64,000 nucleotides of DNA, from positions 733,501-797,500 of the forward strand of contig NZ_JACCCY010000001.1 of assembly GCF_013409575.1 (NCBI RefSeq), in the 5' to 3' direction. Positions 8,621 through 16,462 of the stretch are shown here, piece after piece; the stretch's first letter is position 1; the number at the start of each line of letters is the position of its first letter. The notes below the pieces were generated by a model. That model ran no database searches and was not told the origin of the DNA. It was given only the letters and a program-made list of their open reading frames with translations. The position numbers and the translations under genes were made by a program. Origin of the DNA: Macellibacteroides fermentans (GTDB lineage: Bacteria; Bacteroidota; Bacteroidia; Bacteroidales; Tannerellaceae).

Positions 8621-9145
8621 ATGTGCAGCCGAATTATTGTATCAGTTTCATTTTGTCTGATAAACCTGGGACCAATATATGGACAGTTTGCAGAGGCAGA
8701 GAAAGACACGCTTATAATAAACGAGTATCAACCGGAAAAACAAAAGATCAAATTGAATGAAGCAACCATGAGGGCTATTAAATCGGGAACGTTGATTAAT
8801 TTTGACGGACCTAAACAGGCTAATAAACCCAGGCCTTTCGTGTCGAAGATCCCTATTACAAAAGATTTCGGACTCAAACCGGTTGCCGGAATACCTATGG
8901 AAGCCTCCGATTCTATAAAAATTCCTCCCAGAGTACTCCATGAACTCACATTCAATTATCTTCCCGAAAAAGAAATAAGAGCTTTTAAAGTAAGTAATAA
9001 GTCGGAAGAACTCAGGGCTACTCCTGCCGGGTTCTCTTTTTCGGCTGAAGATCTGCTGCAATCTATTTTTTCCAAAACGGCAAGAGCTAAAAAGCGAAAC
9101 CTCAAAAAAGCCAACGCTTGGAAAACATACAACAGTCTTCCATAA
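8621..9145 (+). CDS. Hypothetical exported protein, 174 aa
   Basis: Not recognised with confidence. A signal-peptide-like start (SVSFCLINLGPIYGQF) points to export, with cleavage probably near residue 22. The rest is polar, with the pattern DTLIINEYQPEKQ and a basic C-terminus (KTARAKKRNLKKANAWK). It resembles small conserved secreted proteins of Bacteroidales that carry domains of unknown function. It is a single gene with its own -7 box upstream and a shared bidirectional terminator downstream. Codon use looks like that of the neighbours, and a longer frame on the other strand (8648-9061) is judged a shadow. Function unknown. Confidence 0.7.
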   Translation: MCSRIIVSVSFCLINLGPIYGQFAEAEKDTLIINEYQPEKQKIKLNEATMRAIKSGTLINFDGPKQANKPRPFVSKIPITKDFGLKPVAGIPMEASDSIKIPPRVLHELTFNYLPEKEIRAFKVSNKSEELRATPAGFSFSAEDLLQSIFSKTARAKKRNLKKANAWKTYNSLP

Positions 9146-9149
9146 AAAA

Positions 9150-9179
9150 ACTTCCCTATTCTTTTCAGAACAGGGAAGT
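9150..9179. terminator. Bidirectional terminator between convergent genes
   Basis: ACTTCCCTATTCT pairs with AGAACAGGGAAGT; A-runs on the left give a T-run for the minus strand. It serves the small secreted protein (+) and the GH127-like gene (-). Confidence 0.75.
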
Positions 9180-9214
9180 AATACAAATACAAATCTATTT
9201 AATTTAAACCAAGC

Positions 9215-11233
9215 CTACTCTGCGGTTGGAAATGAAGAGATTCGTAAACGGGCTGCTCCCATCGGCACCAAGGTTATTTCATCGATACGGTCGCTCTTAC
9301 GGGCATTTTCGTAGGGAAGAACACCACACAATCCGTATTCATCAATAATCCATCCTGGCACAATCCGCCCTTTAGCTTTAAACTCCAGCGGAACGTTGCC
9401 TAAAGTAAACGGATTATTGTCGGCTGGCCAGTTTTTACGCTTTATTTGAATAGGCAGACTGGTTACCAAAGCGTAGTTCCATGGTGTTTTAGGATAAATC
9501 TCATACGTTGGCCATGCAGAAGCATCTGCGTTTTCCTGCCATTTTGAATCTCCGATGGCTGTTGCCCGGCTGTCCAGCTGCTTGTATTCTTCTTCTATCT
9601 TCAACGACAAGGTTAGAGGTCCCCAATTCACACTTACACTATTTTTATTTGCCTGCCATTGGCGCATGCTTAAATCCATAGGTATCATCAATTCAACCTC
9701 ATCCTTGTTAGTCCATTCTCTTTCAATGCGTGCATACTCTCCTGCAACTAAAGTTACAGCTTCTTGCTTTCCGTTGATTTTTACAGATGCGTTTTTACAC
9801 CAGGACGGAATACGAAGATACATAGGAAAACGAACCTTCGAGGGTGTAGATAACGTAAACCGCACAGCCTCCTCGAATGGATAGTTGGTTTGTTCGTGCA
9901 AGGTTACTTCAGTCCCTTTACTTCCTACTTTGATTTTAGCTTTACAAGCCGAATACATTACGGCCGCCAATCCGTTATCGGGTGTAGCCAAAACCAAATG
10001 TTCGGCATAATAAGGCCAGCCGAATCCGTGATTATGCTGACAACAGCGGCTGCTGAAAGGGTTCATTGCCAGAAAAGGTCCACTGTTATCTATTCCCGGA
10101 TGATGATTCTGGCTGTCACTTACTACATGATTGGGACTTGTTATGTAACGTAAAGCTTTATAATCGGGCATCATGGCTGCAGGATAGCTGTTAAAAGCTA
10201 CATCTTCGCAGTTTTCTGCCCAATAAGGATCGCCACTTATCAAAAGCATTATTTGATCTGAAGCCATTTGTTCTACAAACCCACACGTTTCTGTACCCTG
10301 CCGCGGATCAAAGAAACCGATGCGTGCATTTTCGTCGGCTCCAAACATACCTCCAGGAACCTGACCGAATGCCCTGCGTATAAGGCTCTGTACATTATAG
10401 CTGGCCTCCAATAAGGCTGTATCTTTTTTGAATAAATAGTAGGTTGCCGGTTCGCGGAAGCATTGTGCCACATTCACATTGTGCCAGTTTGGCAATTGTG
10501 TAGATTTTGTCCAATCGGCTGTATTACGGTGAATTTTATCTGCCAGGGAAAGCAATTGCTTGTCACCGGTACGATTATAAAGCCACACCACACTCCACAG
10601 ATTATCTCCTCCCCTACTATTTTCCCAATAGCTGGAAAGAAAGTCATCATCGGAAACAGTAAGCAGATAATGACAATATTTAGTCATAAAATCGAGTATA
10701 CGAGCGTCGTTGCTATATTCATAATAAGACTGAACTATCCAAAGTACAATCATATTCGGCCAGAAATCCTGTTTACCATTGTTTAATACCAAAGGACCAA
10801 AGTTTCCGTCTTCACGTTGACTTTTCAAAATGCCTTCAATCCAGAATTTTGTCTCTTTCAACATTGCTTCATCCTTCATCAGGTAAGTAAGATTACCATA
10901 GCCACGCAGCCAATAAGGAACCTCTTCCCAGCCCCACTTCCCACCGGTTTTAAGCCAGGCATTGTCATCCTTCTGGAGCCAGGCGCTGATTTCTCCTAAA
11001 TGCCCGTTCAAACCATCTTTCTGAAGTTCTAGCTGCTTAAGCAACCATCCTTCGGGCTGAATGCTTCCTACAGGAAGTTTTATAAACTGTTGTGGTTGCA
11101 ACGGGGATCGGTTACTTACATAATGCGAATTGTACGAAGCACCCGGAAGTCTTTTAACCATTTCCACGGTCTGATTTTTTGCAGAAATAGCCATAGACAA
11201 GGTTAATGAGAGTAAAAGAAATGTCTTCTTCAT
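9215..11233 (-). CDS. Exported GH127-like glycoside hydrolase (DUF1680 family)
   Basis: 672-aa protein with a signal peptide (MKKTFLLLSLTLSMAISA). It has the (alpha/alpha)6-barrel family pattern: GHLGEISAWL near residue 77, ETCGF at 315-319, and SRCCQHNHGFGWPYYAEHL from 395. Glu315, Cys317, Cys397 and Cys398 correspond to the Glu/Cys zinc site of beta-L-arabinofuranosidase HypBA1 (GH127), where one Cys acts as nucleophile. The DUF1680 superfamily spans several sugar specificities, so L-arabinofuranosidase is only the leading guess. It is a single gene divergent from queF, with a long upstream region of about 130 nt to a candidate -7 box. No carbohydrate-uptake genes lie beside it. Confidence 0.88.
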   Translation of the reverse strand: MKKTFLLLSLTLSMAISAKNQTVEMVKRLPGASYNSHYVSNRSPLQPQQFIKLPVGSIQPEGWLLKQLELQKDGLNGHLGEISAWLQKDDNAWLKTGGKWGWEEVPYWLRGYGNLTYLMKDEAMLKETKFWIEGILKSQREDGNFGPLVLNNGKQDFWPNMIVLWIVQSYYEYSNDARILDFMTKYCHYLLTVSDDDFLSSYWENSRGGDNLWSVVWLYNRTGDKQLLSLADKIHRNTADWTKSTQLPNWHNVNVAQCFREPATYYLFKKDTALLEASYNVQSLIRRAFGQVPGGMFGADENARIGFFDPRQGTETCGFVEQMASDQIMLLISGDPYWAENCEDVAFNSYPAAMMPDYKALRYITSPNHVVSDSQNHHPGIDNSGPFLAMNPFSSRCCQHNHGFGWPYYAEHLVLATPDNGLAAVMYSACKAKIKVGSKGTEVTLHEQTNYPFEEAVRFTLSTPSKVRFPMYLRIPSWCKNASVKINGKQEAVTLVAGEYARIEREWTNKDEVELMIPMDLSMRQWQANKNSVSVNWGPLTLSLKIEEEYKQLDSRATAIGDSKWQENADASAWPTYEIYPKTPWNYALVTSLPIQIKRKNWPADNNPFTLGNVPLEFKAKGRIVPGWIIDEYGLCGVLPYENARKSDRIDEITLVPMGAARLRISSFPTAE

Positions 11234-11355
11234 GATGTTAAATTATTCAATAAATCTACTTACCAATACATAGTAGACGCAAAAAAGAAATCCATCCCCT
11301 AAAGGACAGGTAAAAATATGTGAGAACTGTGTCTTCAATCCAGATTATCGTTCCA

Positions 11356-11385
11356 TTGCCAGACCAAAGATAGTTCTTACTTTTG
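11356..11385 (+). promoter_or_regulatory. queF promoter: -33 TTG, -7 TACTTTTG
   Basis: TTG at 11356-11358, a 19-nt gap, then TACTTTTG at 11378-11385, about 45 bp before the queF ATG. Both boxes and spacing fit the Bacteroides consensus. Confidence 0.7.
11365..11372 (-). promoter_or_regulatory. Candidate -7 box (TATCTTTG) for the GH127-like gene
   Basis: Plus-strand CAAAGATA equals TATCTTTG on the minus strand. It lies within the span of the queF promoter, so the two divergent promoters would overlap. Confidence 0.5.
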
Positions 11386-11429
11386 CAAACTGAGTAAACA
11401 AGACTTCAAACCAATTAATACAAGAAGAC

Positions 11430-11882
11430 ATGGACGAAAAAGAATTAAGCCTGTTAGGAAACAAAACTGTATATAAAAGCGATTATGCTCCCGAAGTGCT
11501 GGAAGCATTTACCAACAAACACCCGGACAATGATTACTGGGTACGCTTTAATTGCCCTGAATTCACCAGCCTGTGCCCTATAACCGGTCAGCCCGACTTT
11601 GCCACGATCTACATCGATTATATTCCCGATATAAAAATGGTTGAAAGTAAAAGTCTGAAGTTATATCTTTTCAGTTTCCGTAATCACGGCGATTTTCACG
11701 AAGATTGTGTTAACATTATCATGAAAGATCTTATAAAACTTATGGACCCCAAGTATATCGAAGTTACCGGGATCTTTACACCGCGAGGAGGAATCAGCAT
11801 TCACCCCTATTGCAACTACGGACGAAAAGGCACCAAATTTGAAGAATTAGCAGAAAAACGTTTGTTTGCGCACAATTCTTAA
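11430..11882 (+). CDS. queF: NADPH-dependent 7-cyano-7-deazaguanine (preQ0) reductase
   Basis: Cytosolic enzyme reducing the nitrile of preQ0 to preQ1 in queuosine tRNA-modification synthesis. The 150-aa length fits the unimodular (YkvM-type) QueF. Visible motifs: catalytic Cys49 in [16 protein letters not shown] with Asp56, and the QueF signature [15 protein letters not shown] from Glu72 with following FHE. The start is supported by its promoter 45 bp upstream. It stands alone: queC, queD and queE are not nearby. No preQ1 riboswitch fold was recognised in the leader. A hairpin follows at 11902-11940. Confidence 0.97.
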   Translation: MDEKELSLLGNKTVYKSDYAPEVLEAFTNKHPDNDYWVRFNCPEFTSLCPITGQPDFATIYIDYIPDIKMVESKSLKLYLFSFRNHGDFHEDCVNIIMKDLIKLMDPKYIEVTGIFTPRGGISIHPYCNYGRKGTKFEELAEKRLFAHNS

Positions 11883-11901
11883 TAAACAAAGATAGAATAT
11901 A

Positions 11902-11940
11902 AGCCGGAAAAGTTTTAAACTCAATATTACTTTTCCGGCT
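11902..11940 (+). terminator. Hairpin after queF
   Basis: AGCCGGAAAAGT and ACTTTTCCGGCT form a perfect 12-bp stem with a 15-nt loop. No T-run follows, so termination is likely but not certain. Confidence 0.6.
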
Positions 11941-11970
11941 GATATAACAGTTCGTTAATAAAATAATATG

Positions 11971-11978
11971 TAAATTTG
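11971..11978 (+). promoter_or_regulatory. -7 box TAAATTTG upstream of the DUF1080 gene
   Basis: Matches TAnnTTTG, 40 bp before the ATG at 12018; no clear -33 element. Confidence 0.5.
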
Positions 11979-12017
11979 CCGTCAAATAAATTCGAAAGAA
12001 CTTAAATTTAATAGACC

Positions 12018-12812
12018 ATGATTAAAAGAATGATTCCCGTGAAAGCGGTATTGGCAACACTGGCGTGTACTGCCTGTGTTAGTCTTCAGGCTCAAGAAGA
12101 GTTTCCAAAACAAGAAAAGATGACACCGGGCATGTCTGAGTACTGGACTCCACAACCTACAGTGGTTACCCCCGGAACAACAACTCCCAATGCATTTTTA
12201 ACAGCACCATCGGATGCTATTGTCCTTTTTGACGGCAAAGACCTTTCTGCCTGGAAAAGCACAAGAACAGGCGGACCTGCTGAATGGATTGTAAACAACG
12301 GTGCATTTACTGTAAACAAAAAAGCTGGCGATATCCAGACTAAAGAGGAATTTAACGACTTTCAGCTTCATATCGAGTGGCAGATTCCGGCAAATATCAC
12401 TGGGAAGAGTCAGGGACGAGGCAACAGCGGTATCTTTTTGCAGGGTATGTACGAAATACAGGTATTAGACTGCTACGATAATAAGACCTACGTAAACGGA
12501 CAAACAGGTAGTATTTACAAGCAGACTCCTCCTTTGGCAAATGCTATGCGTAAACCGGGAGAGTGGAATGTGTATGATATAATCTATTCTGCTCCCATTT
12601 TTAAAGAAGATGGTACCTATCGTGTACCACCACGTGTAACCGTAATTCAGAATGGAATTGTTCTTCAAAACAACACCACCATTTTGGGTACTACCGAATA
12701 CATCGGATTTCCACAGGTAAAAAAACACGGTGCCGGTCCGATCATACTTCAATCACATGGTGACCCCAGCGAACCAATCAGCTTCCGTAACGTTTGGTTA
12801 CGTAAATTATAA
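12018..12812 (+). CDS. Exported DUF1080 (3-keto-disaccharide hydrolase-like) protein
   Basis: 264-aa secreted protein; the hydrophobic N-terminus ends in VSLQAQ, a good signal-peptidase site. From about residue 70 it has the LamG-like jelly roll of DUF1080/PF06439: ALFDGKDLSAWK-like start (here VLFDGKDLSAWKS), the internal GRGNSGIFLQGMYEIQVLDCY and the end RNVWLRKL. Family members bind or cleave sugars, and some hydrolyse 3-keto-glycosides; the substrate here is unknown. Single gene, own -7 box, and a very strong terminator immediately after the stop. Confidence 0.88.
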   Translation: MIKRMIPVKAVLATLACTACVSLQAQEEFPKQEKMTPGMSEYWTPQPTVVTPGTTTPNAFLTAPSDAIVLFDGKDLSAWKSTRTGGPAEWIVNNGAFTVNKKAGDIQTKEEFNDFQLHIEWQIPANITGKSQGRGNSGIFLQGMYEIQVLDCYDNKTYVNGQTGSIYKQTPPLANAMRKPGEWNVYDIIYSAPIFKEDGTYRVPPRVTVIQNGIVLQNNTTILGTTEYIGFPQVKKHGAGPIILQSHGDPSEPISFRNVWLRKL

Positions 12813-12813
12813 G

Positions 12814-12850
12814 AATAAGGGCTGCATCTTTAACGGATGCAGCCCTTATT
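12814..12850. terminator. Strong bidirectional terminator between DUF1080 gene and dnaX
   Basis: AATAAGGGCTGCATC and its exact reverse complement GATGCAGCCCTTATT form a 15-bp stem with a 7-nt loop; A/T-rich flanks serve both convergent genes. Confidence 0.88.
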
Positions 12851-12864
12851 ATATATCTGATTTA

Positions 12865-14631
12865 CTAATCCAGAATAAGATTGAACTCTTCTTTTAATTT
12901 GGTAAGAACAGGATTTGTGCGTAATAACAAATCATATTTTTCGGTGGAAGTATAGGCCAGATGCTTTTCGTTCGATTCGATAATACGTATAGACATCTGG
13001 ATACGCGTATTCCGAAGGTTACTCCTAAGGTACGGAAGTAAGTCGACTGCCGAGTTTTCCAGTTCCTGCTGTTGCCCGGGATTATGCACAGCTACTTCAA
13101 AAACATAATTATCTTTAAGAACCGGTTTGCAGTTAATCATGGTATTCTTTAAATATACCTTCTCACCTGCCTCGTCAGCAAATGAATCCCAAAAGCGAAT
13201 CAACTCTTCTTCACGAAACGATGTGACTATTTCATGCTGCACAACTTCTCGTTTAACTTCCTCCACCGGCTTCTCTTCTCCTATATTTTTGATAGAAATA
13301 GCGCGGGGCATCCCCATTGGCTTTTTACCAGCATTGGCTGCTGGTGCAGGAGTTTGTACTGCTACGGTAGTCTGATGCTGCTGAATAGGTTGAGCAGAAT
13401 TATTTACCGGTGCTGTTTGCTGCGTTACAGGGGCGGTTCGTTGCGGACCCTGCTGAACAGATGAATTGGAATGAACGGGAGCTTGCTGAGGGATTGATTC
13501 AATTATTCCTTTTTTTTTTGAATCAGGACCTTCGTTCTGAGCTTGCAACTGACACAATTGAATTAAAGTGAGTTCCAGCAAAAGGCGCTTATTGTTACTT
13601 GCTCTGTAATTGAGGTCGCATGTATTAGCCAGTTCAATGGCTTTAAATAAAAACGTATCCGGACAGTTCATTGCCATAGAAAGGTACCTTTCTCGAATGG
13701 TTGCTCCTACTTCAAATAACACCAGGGCTTCTTTGTCTCTGCAAACAAGAAGGTCTCTGAAGTGACTGGCCAGTCCGGTAATCACATGCTGTCCGTCAAA
13801 TCCTTTATTTAATATATTATTCAGAATCAATAACGCATCAAAAACCTTGGAAGACAGAATGGCTTCTGTTAGTTTAAAATAGTATTCATAATCCAGCACA
13901 TTGAGGTTATCAATTACAGTCTGATATGTAATATTACCACCTGTATAACTCACAACCTGGTCAAAAATAGAAAGTGCATCACGCATTCCTCCATCCGATT
14001 TCTGAGCGATAACGTTCAAAGCATCGGCATCGGCCGTAACCCCTTCGCTGGCTGCGACATATTGCAAATGAGCAACCGTATCCGAAATAGAAATTCTGGA
14101 GAAGTCGTAAATCTGACAACGCGACAAGATGGTTGGTAATATCTTATGCTTTTCTGTGGTTGCCAAAATAAATAATGCATGATGCGGAGGTTCTTCAAGC
14201 GTCTTCAGGAAAGCATTGAAGGCGGCTGGAGATAACATGTGAACCTCATCAATTATATACACTTTATATTTTCCAATCTGTGGAGGAATCCGAACCTGTT
14301 CGATCAAGGAACGGATGTCGTCTACCGAATTGTTAGACGCAGCATCCAATTCATGAATATTGTATGAGCGTTGTTCGTTGAATGCCTTACAAGATTCACA
14401 TTCGTTACAAGCTTCTCCCTCCGAAGTAAGATTCATACAATTGATAGTCTTTGCGAAAATACGGGCACAGGATGTCTTCCCTACTCCACGAGGCCCGCAA
14501 AACAAGTAGGCATGTGCCAGTTTGTTGCTGTGGATTGCATTTTTAAGGGTCGTGGTGAGAGATTGCTGACCAACAACACTTTGAAACGTAGAGGGTCTGT
14601 ATTTTCTTGCCGAAACTATGTAGTTATCCAT
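12865..14631 (-). CDS. dnaX: DNA polymerase III subunits gamma/tau
   Basis: Clamp-loader ATPase, 588 aa. AAA+ module in residues 1-240: Walker A GPRGVGKT (46-53), zinc-binding Cys65, Cys75, Cys78, Cys81 (CNECESC), Walker B with DEVH at 128-131, and sensor-1/SRC region ILSRCQIYDF. Domain III follows to about 370. Then a Gln/Pro-rich low-complexity linker (about 375-450) leads to a C-terminal tau-specific domain. The start ATG has a divergent -7 box (TATCTTTG) 25 bp upstream. An A-rich run (plus strand tttttttttg near 13509) lies in the linker; whether it makes a short gamma form by frameshifting, as in E. coli or Thermus, is untested. Confidence 0.97.
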   Translation of the reverse strand: MDNYIVSARKYRPSTFQSVVGQQSLTTTLKNAIHSNKLAHAYLFCGPRGVGKTSCARIFAKTINCMNLTSEGEACNECESCKAFNEQRSYNIHELDAASNNSVDDIRSLIEQVRIPPQIGKYKVYIIDEVHMLSPAAFNAFLKTLEEPPHHALFILATTEKHKILPTILSRCQIYDFSRISISDTVAHLQYVAASEGVTADADALNVIAQKSDGGMRDALSIFDQVVSYTGGNITYQTVIDNLNVLDYEYYFKLTEAILSSKVFDALLILNNILNKGFDGQHVITGLASHFRDLLVCRDKEALVLFEVGATIRERYLSMAMNCPDTFLFKAIELANTCDLNYRASNNKRLLLELTLIQLCQLQAQNEGPDSKKKGIIESIPQQAPVHSNSSVQQGPQRTAPVTQQTAPVNNSAQPIQQHQTTVAVQTPAPAANAGKKPMGMPRAISIKNIGEEKPVEEVKREVVQHEIVTSFREEELIRFWDSFADEAGEKVYLKNTMINCKPVLKDNYVFEVAVHNPGQQQELENSAVDLLPYLRSNLRNTRIQMSIRIIESNEKHLAYTSTEKYDLLLRTNPVLTKLKEEFNLILD

Positions 14632-14655
14632 TCTATGCTCTTTTTATTAATCACA

Positions 14656-14663
14656 CAAAGATA
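14656..14663 (-). promoter_or_regulatory. dnaX -7 box TATCTTTG
   Basis: Plus-strand CAAAGATA, 25 bp upstream of the dnaX start; exact TAnnTTTG match. Confidence 0.6.
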
Positions 14664-14702
14664 AACAAATCCTTCATGCAATACTATACAGGGAAAATTT
14701 TT

Positions 14703-14710
14703 TACCTTTG
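14703..14710 (+). promoter_or_regulatory. divIC/ftsB-like gene -7 box TACCTTTG
   Basis: Exact TAnnTTTG match 15 bp before the ATG at 14725, implying a very short leader. Confidence 0.6.
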
Positions 14711-14724
14711 CAAAAATTACTTGT

Positions 14725-15030
14725 ATGTCGCGTTTAAAAGATTTTTATGATCGGTATCTTTCCAGAATCAACAAGTATTGGCTGGTTACGATTCTTTTCC
14801 TCGGCCTTACCTTTACGGCAGGAGACAGTAATCTGTATAAACGATACGTCTATATCAAGAAAATACAGGAGCTGGAAAAAGAGATTAAACAATACAAAGA
14901 AGAGATTGAAATCAACACTAAAAAATTAAATGATCTTCGAACCGATAAGGAAGGATTGGAACGCTTTGCCCGCGAAGAGTATCTGATGAAAAAAGCCGAC
15001 GAAGATGTTTTTATTATTAAAGAGAAATAA
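14725..15030 (+). CDS. Septum formation initiator family protein (DivIC/FtsB-like)
   Basis: 101-aa bitopic inner-membrane protein. A short cytoplasmic basic N-terminus is followed by one membrane segment (about 18-36, YWLVTILFLGLTFTAG), then a coiled coil (about 45-80, IQELEKEIKQYKEEI) and the family's C-terminal block LERFAREEYLMKKADEDVFII. Proteins of this shape (FtsB in E. coli, DivIC in Bacillus) link divisome proteins FtsL and FtsQ/DivIB in the periplasm. The next gene begins at the base after its stop codon, so the two are co-transcribed. Confidence 0.9.
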   Translation: MSRLKDFYDRYLSRINKYWLVTILFLGLTFTAGDSNLYKRYVYIKKIQELEKEIKQYKEEIEINTKKLNDLRTDKEGLERFAREEYLMKKADEDVFIIKEK

Positions 15031-15357
15031 ATGAACAAGCAAATAAGAACTACCATTTACAATTTTTCCGGGATACTGGTACTTACAGGGACTATTCTTT
15101 ATCTTACCCAATGGATTTATGCTCCGTACGTATTTGCATTCGGATCGGCAGGGATTTGTCTAAGTTACCTTACAGCTCCCTATCAGGTTCTCGACTTCAG
15201 ACGGAGGAGATTGCATCGTTTTAATATTTTTGCCGGAATACTCATGTTGGCATCTTCGGCATTTATGTTCAAACACCGGACCGAATGGATTTTATGCTTA
15301 TCCATCGCAGCATTGCTGCAGGTCTATACGGCATTTGTTACACCCAAGGAAAAATAA
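15031..15357 (+). CDS. Small integral membrane protein, function unknown
   Basis: 108 aa with four predicted membrane segments (about 11-28, 32-50, 66-84 and 86-102) and a basic cytoplasmic loop DFRRRRLHRF between the second and third. The ATG follows the DivIC stop directly (TAAATG), so translation is coupled. No family is recognised; the conserved Bacteroidales pairing with divIC suggests a role near the cell envelope, but that is inference. A shared terminator lies downstream. Confidence 0.75.
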   Translation: MNKQIRTTIYNFSGILVLTGTILYLTQWIYAPYVFAFGSAGICLSYLTAPYQVLDFRRRRLHRFNIFAGILMLASSAFMFKHRTEWILCLSIAALLQVYTAFVTPKEK

Positions 15358-15414
15358 TCTGCTTTACTGTCAATACGATTACAGTCGCTGACATCAGTAT
15401 ATTTTAGATAGAAT

Positions 15415-15446
15415 AAAAAAGGAGTCCCGAAAGAGACTCCTTTTTT
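15415..15446. terminator. Bidirectional terminator
   Basis: AAAAAAGGAGTC and GACTCCTTTTTT around an 8-nt loop; T-runs on both strands. Serves the membrane protein gene (+) and the OmpH-like gene (-). Confidence 0.88.
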
Positions 15447-15466
15447 ATTCTATTTTATTGATTGAA

Positions 15467-16072
15467 TTACTTGCTTGCAGGTGCATAATTCTTATTAAGG
15501 TATTCTATAACCTCTTTTGTGATATCATATGCATCACCAGCCAACAAGATATTATCACCCATTGTGTTGCTTAGAATAACCTGATAACCTTTGTCTTTGT
15601 TATAGACACGAAGCTGAGAAACCAATGTGTCGCGAAGTTGTTCGTTCAATCTCTGTTGCTCGGAAACCAGCTCCTGTGCCAAACGATTGTCGAAATCCTG
15701 AAGTTCCTGCTGCTTCTTCATCAAACGTGCCTGTTCCTGCTCTGCGCGTTCGCGGGTAAGGAAAGCATTGTTTTCTACCTTACGTTGAAAATCCTGCATT
15801 TCTGTTTGTAACGAACGTAGTTTCTGATTAACGCTCGCACGGGAATTTTCTTGTTTCTTTATTATTATTTCATTCAAATCCTTCGAATAATTATAATTAA
15901 GAAGCAGAGAATCCACATTAACATAAGCTATTGGAAGTAAGCCGGAGGCACTTTCTTCAGCCGTAAATGTTTTGGTAACACCAGATTCTTTTTTACCTGT
16001 AAATTGCAATACAAACAAAATCACGACTGCTAACGCAAGTACACCATTAATAATGTAGTTAATGTTCTTCAT
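15467..16072 (-). CDS. OmpH/Skp-family periplasmic chaperone-like protein
   Basis: 201 aa. One N-terminal hydrophobic segment (residues 6-23) acts as signal anchor or signal peptide; the body is the OmpH domain: IAYVNVDSLLLNYNYSKDL, then a long coiled coil (about 75-150, rich in Gln/Glu/Arg), then a C-terminal beta part (YQVILSNTMGDNILLAGDAYDIT). Skp holds unfolded outer-membrane proteins in the periplasm. It lies 24 bp downstream of the small membrane gene on the same strand and ends at a strong terminator. Skp-like function is likely; it lacks the usual bamA neighbour. Confidence 0.88.
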   Translation of the reverse strand: MKNINYIINGVLALAVVILFVLQFTGKKESGVTKTFTAEESASGLLPIAYVNVDSLLLNYNYSKDLNEIIIKKQENSRASVNQKLRSLQTEMQDFQRKVENNAFLTRERAEQEQARLMKKQQELQDFDNRLAQELVSEQQRLNEQLRDTLVSQLRVYNKDKGYQVILSNTMGDNILLAGDAYDITKEVIEYLNKNYAPASK

Positions 16073-16096
16073 AAAGTGTAATTTAAAATCTTTATA

Positions 16097-16315
16097 TTAT
16101 TTTTTTATTTCTTCCAAACGCTCAAACAAATTTTTATTGTTTTCGGCTTCCTTATCTTGCGAAGTGTGACAATGAATTCCTTTCTCCGCAAGAGCTTTAT
16201 TCCCTCCAACATGCGTATTAGGAAATTGACCTCCTTTTACAAATATTATTTTTATGCCAAGTAACATGGCACAAATAACAAGAATTAAGACTGTAAGTAA
16301 TAACGTTATTAGCAT
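16097..16315 (-). CDS. Small membrane protein with conserved His/Cys tail
   Basis: 72 aa: one N-terminal membrane helix (residues 2-25) followed by the segment FPNTHVGGNKALAEKGIHCHTSQDKEAE and a charged tail. I recognise the general pattern as a small conserved Bacteroidetes protein of unknown function; the His-Cys-His motif (GIHCHTSQ) could bind metal or be redox-active, which is speculation. It is the first gene of a two-gene unit with the OmpH-like gene; a -7 box lies 21 bp upstream. Confidence 0.75.
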   Translation of the reverse strand: MLITLLLTVLILVICAMLLGIKIIFVKGGQFPNTHVGGNKALAEKGIHCHTSQDKEAENNKNLFERLEEIKK

Positions 16316-16335
16316 TTTCTATATATTTGTGGACG

Positions 16336-16343
16336 CAAATATA
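16336..16343 (-). promoter_or_regulatory. -7 box TATATTTG for the small membrane protein/OmpH pair
   Basis: Plus-strand CAAATATA. A second match on the plus strand (TATATTTG, 16322-16329) lies beside it but is 133 bp from pepD and may be chance. Confidence 0.5.
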
Positions 16344-16462
16344 AGAGTTTAACTGATTACAAAGTGCCTTTTTGGTATTTTATTCAATATTTTTTCGAGA
16401 AAGACTCATTTGCTTAATAAATATTTAATGATGAGGCATCATCAAAAATACATTATAACATT

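Noticed and set aside
8648..9061. 137-codon minus-strand frame opposite the small secreted protein
   Set aside because: No signal peptide, promoter or family pattern; the plus-strand gene has a -7 box, signal peptide and terminator.
11234..11429. Possible preQ1 riboswitch before queF
   Set aside because: The mapped-looking promoter leaves a leader of about 35 nt, and no preQ1-type pseudoknot pattern was found.
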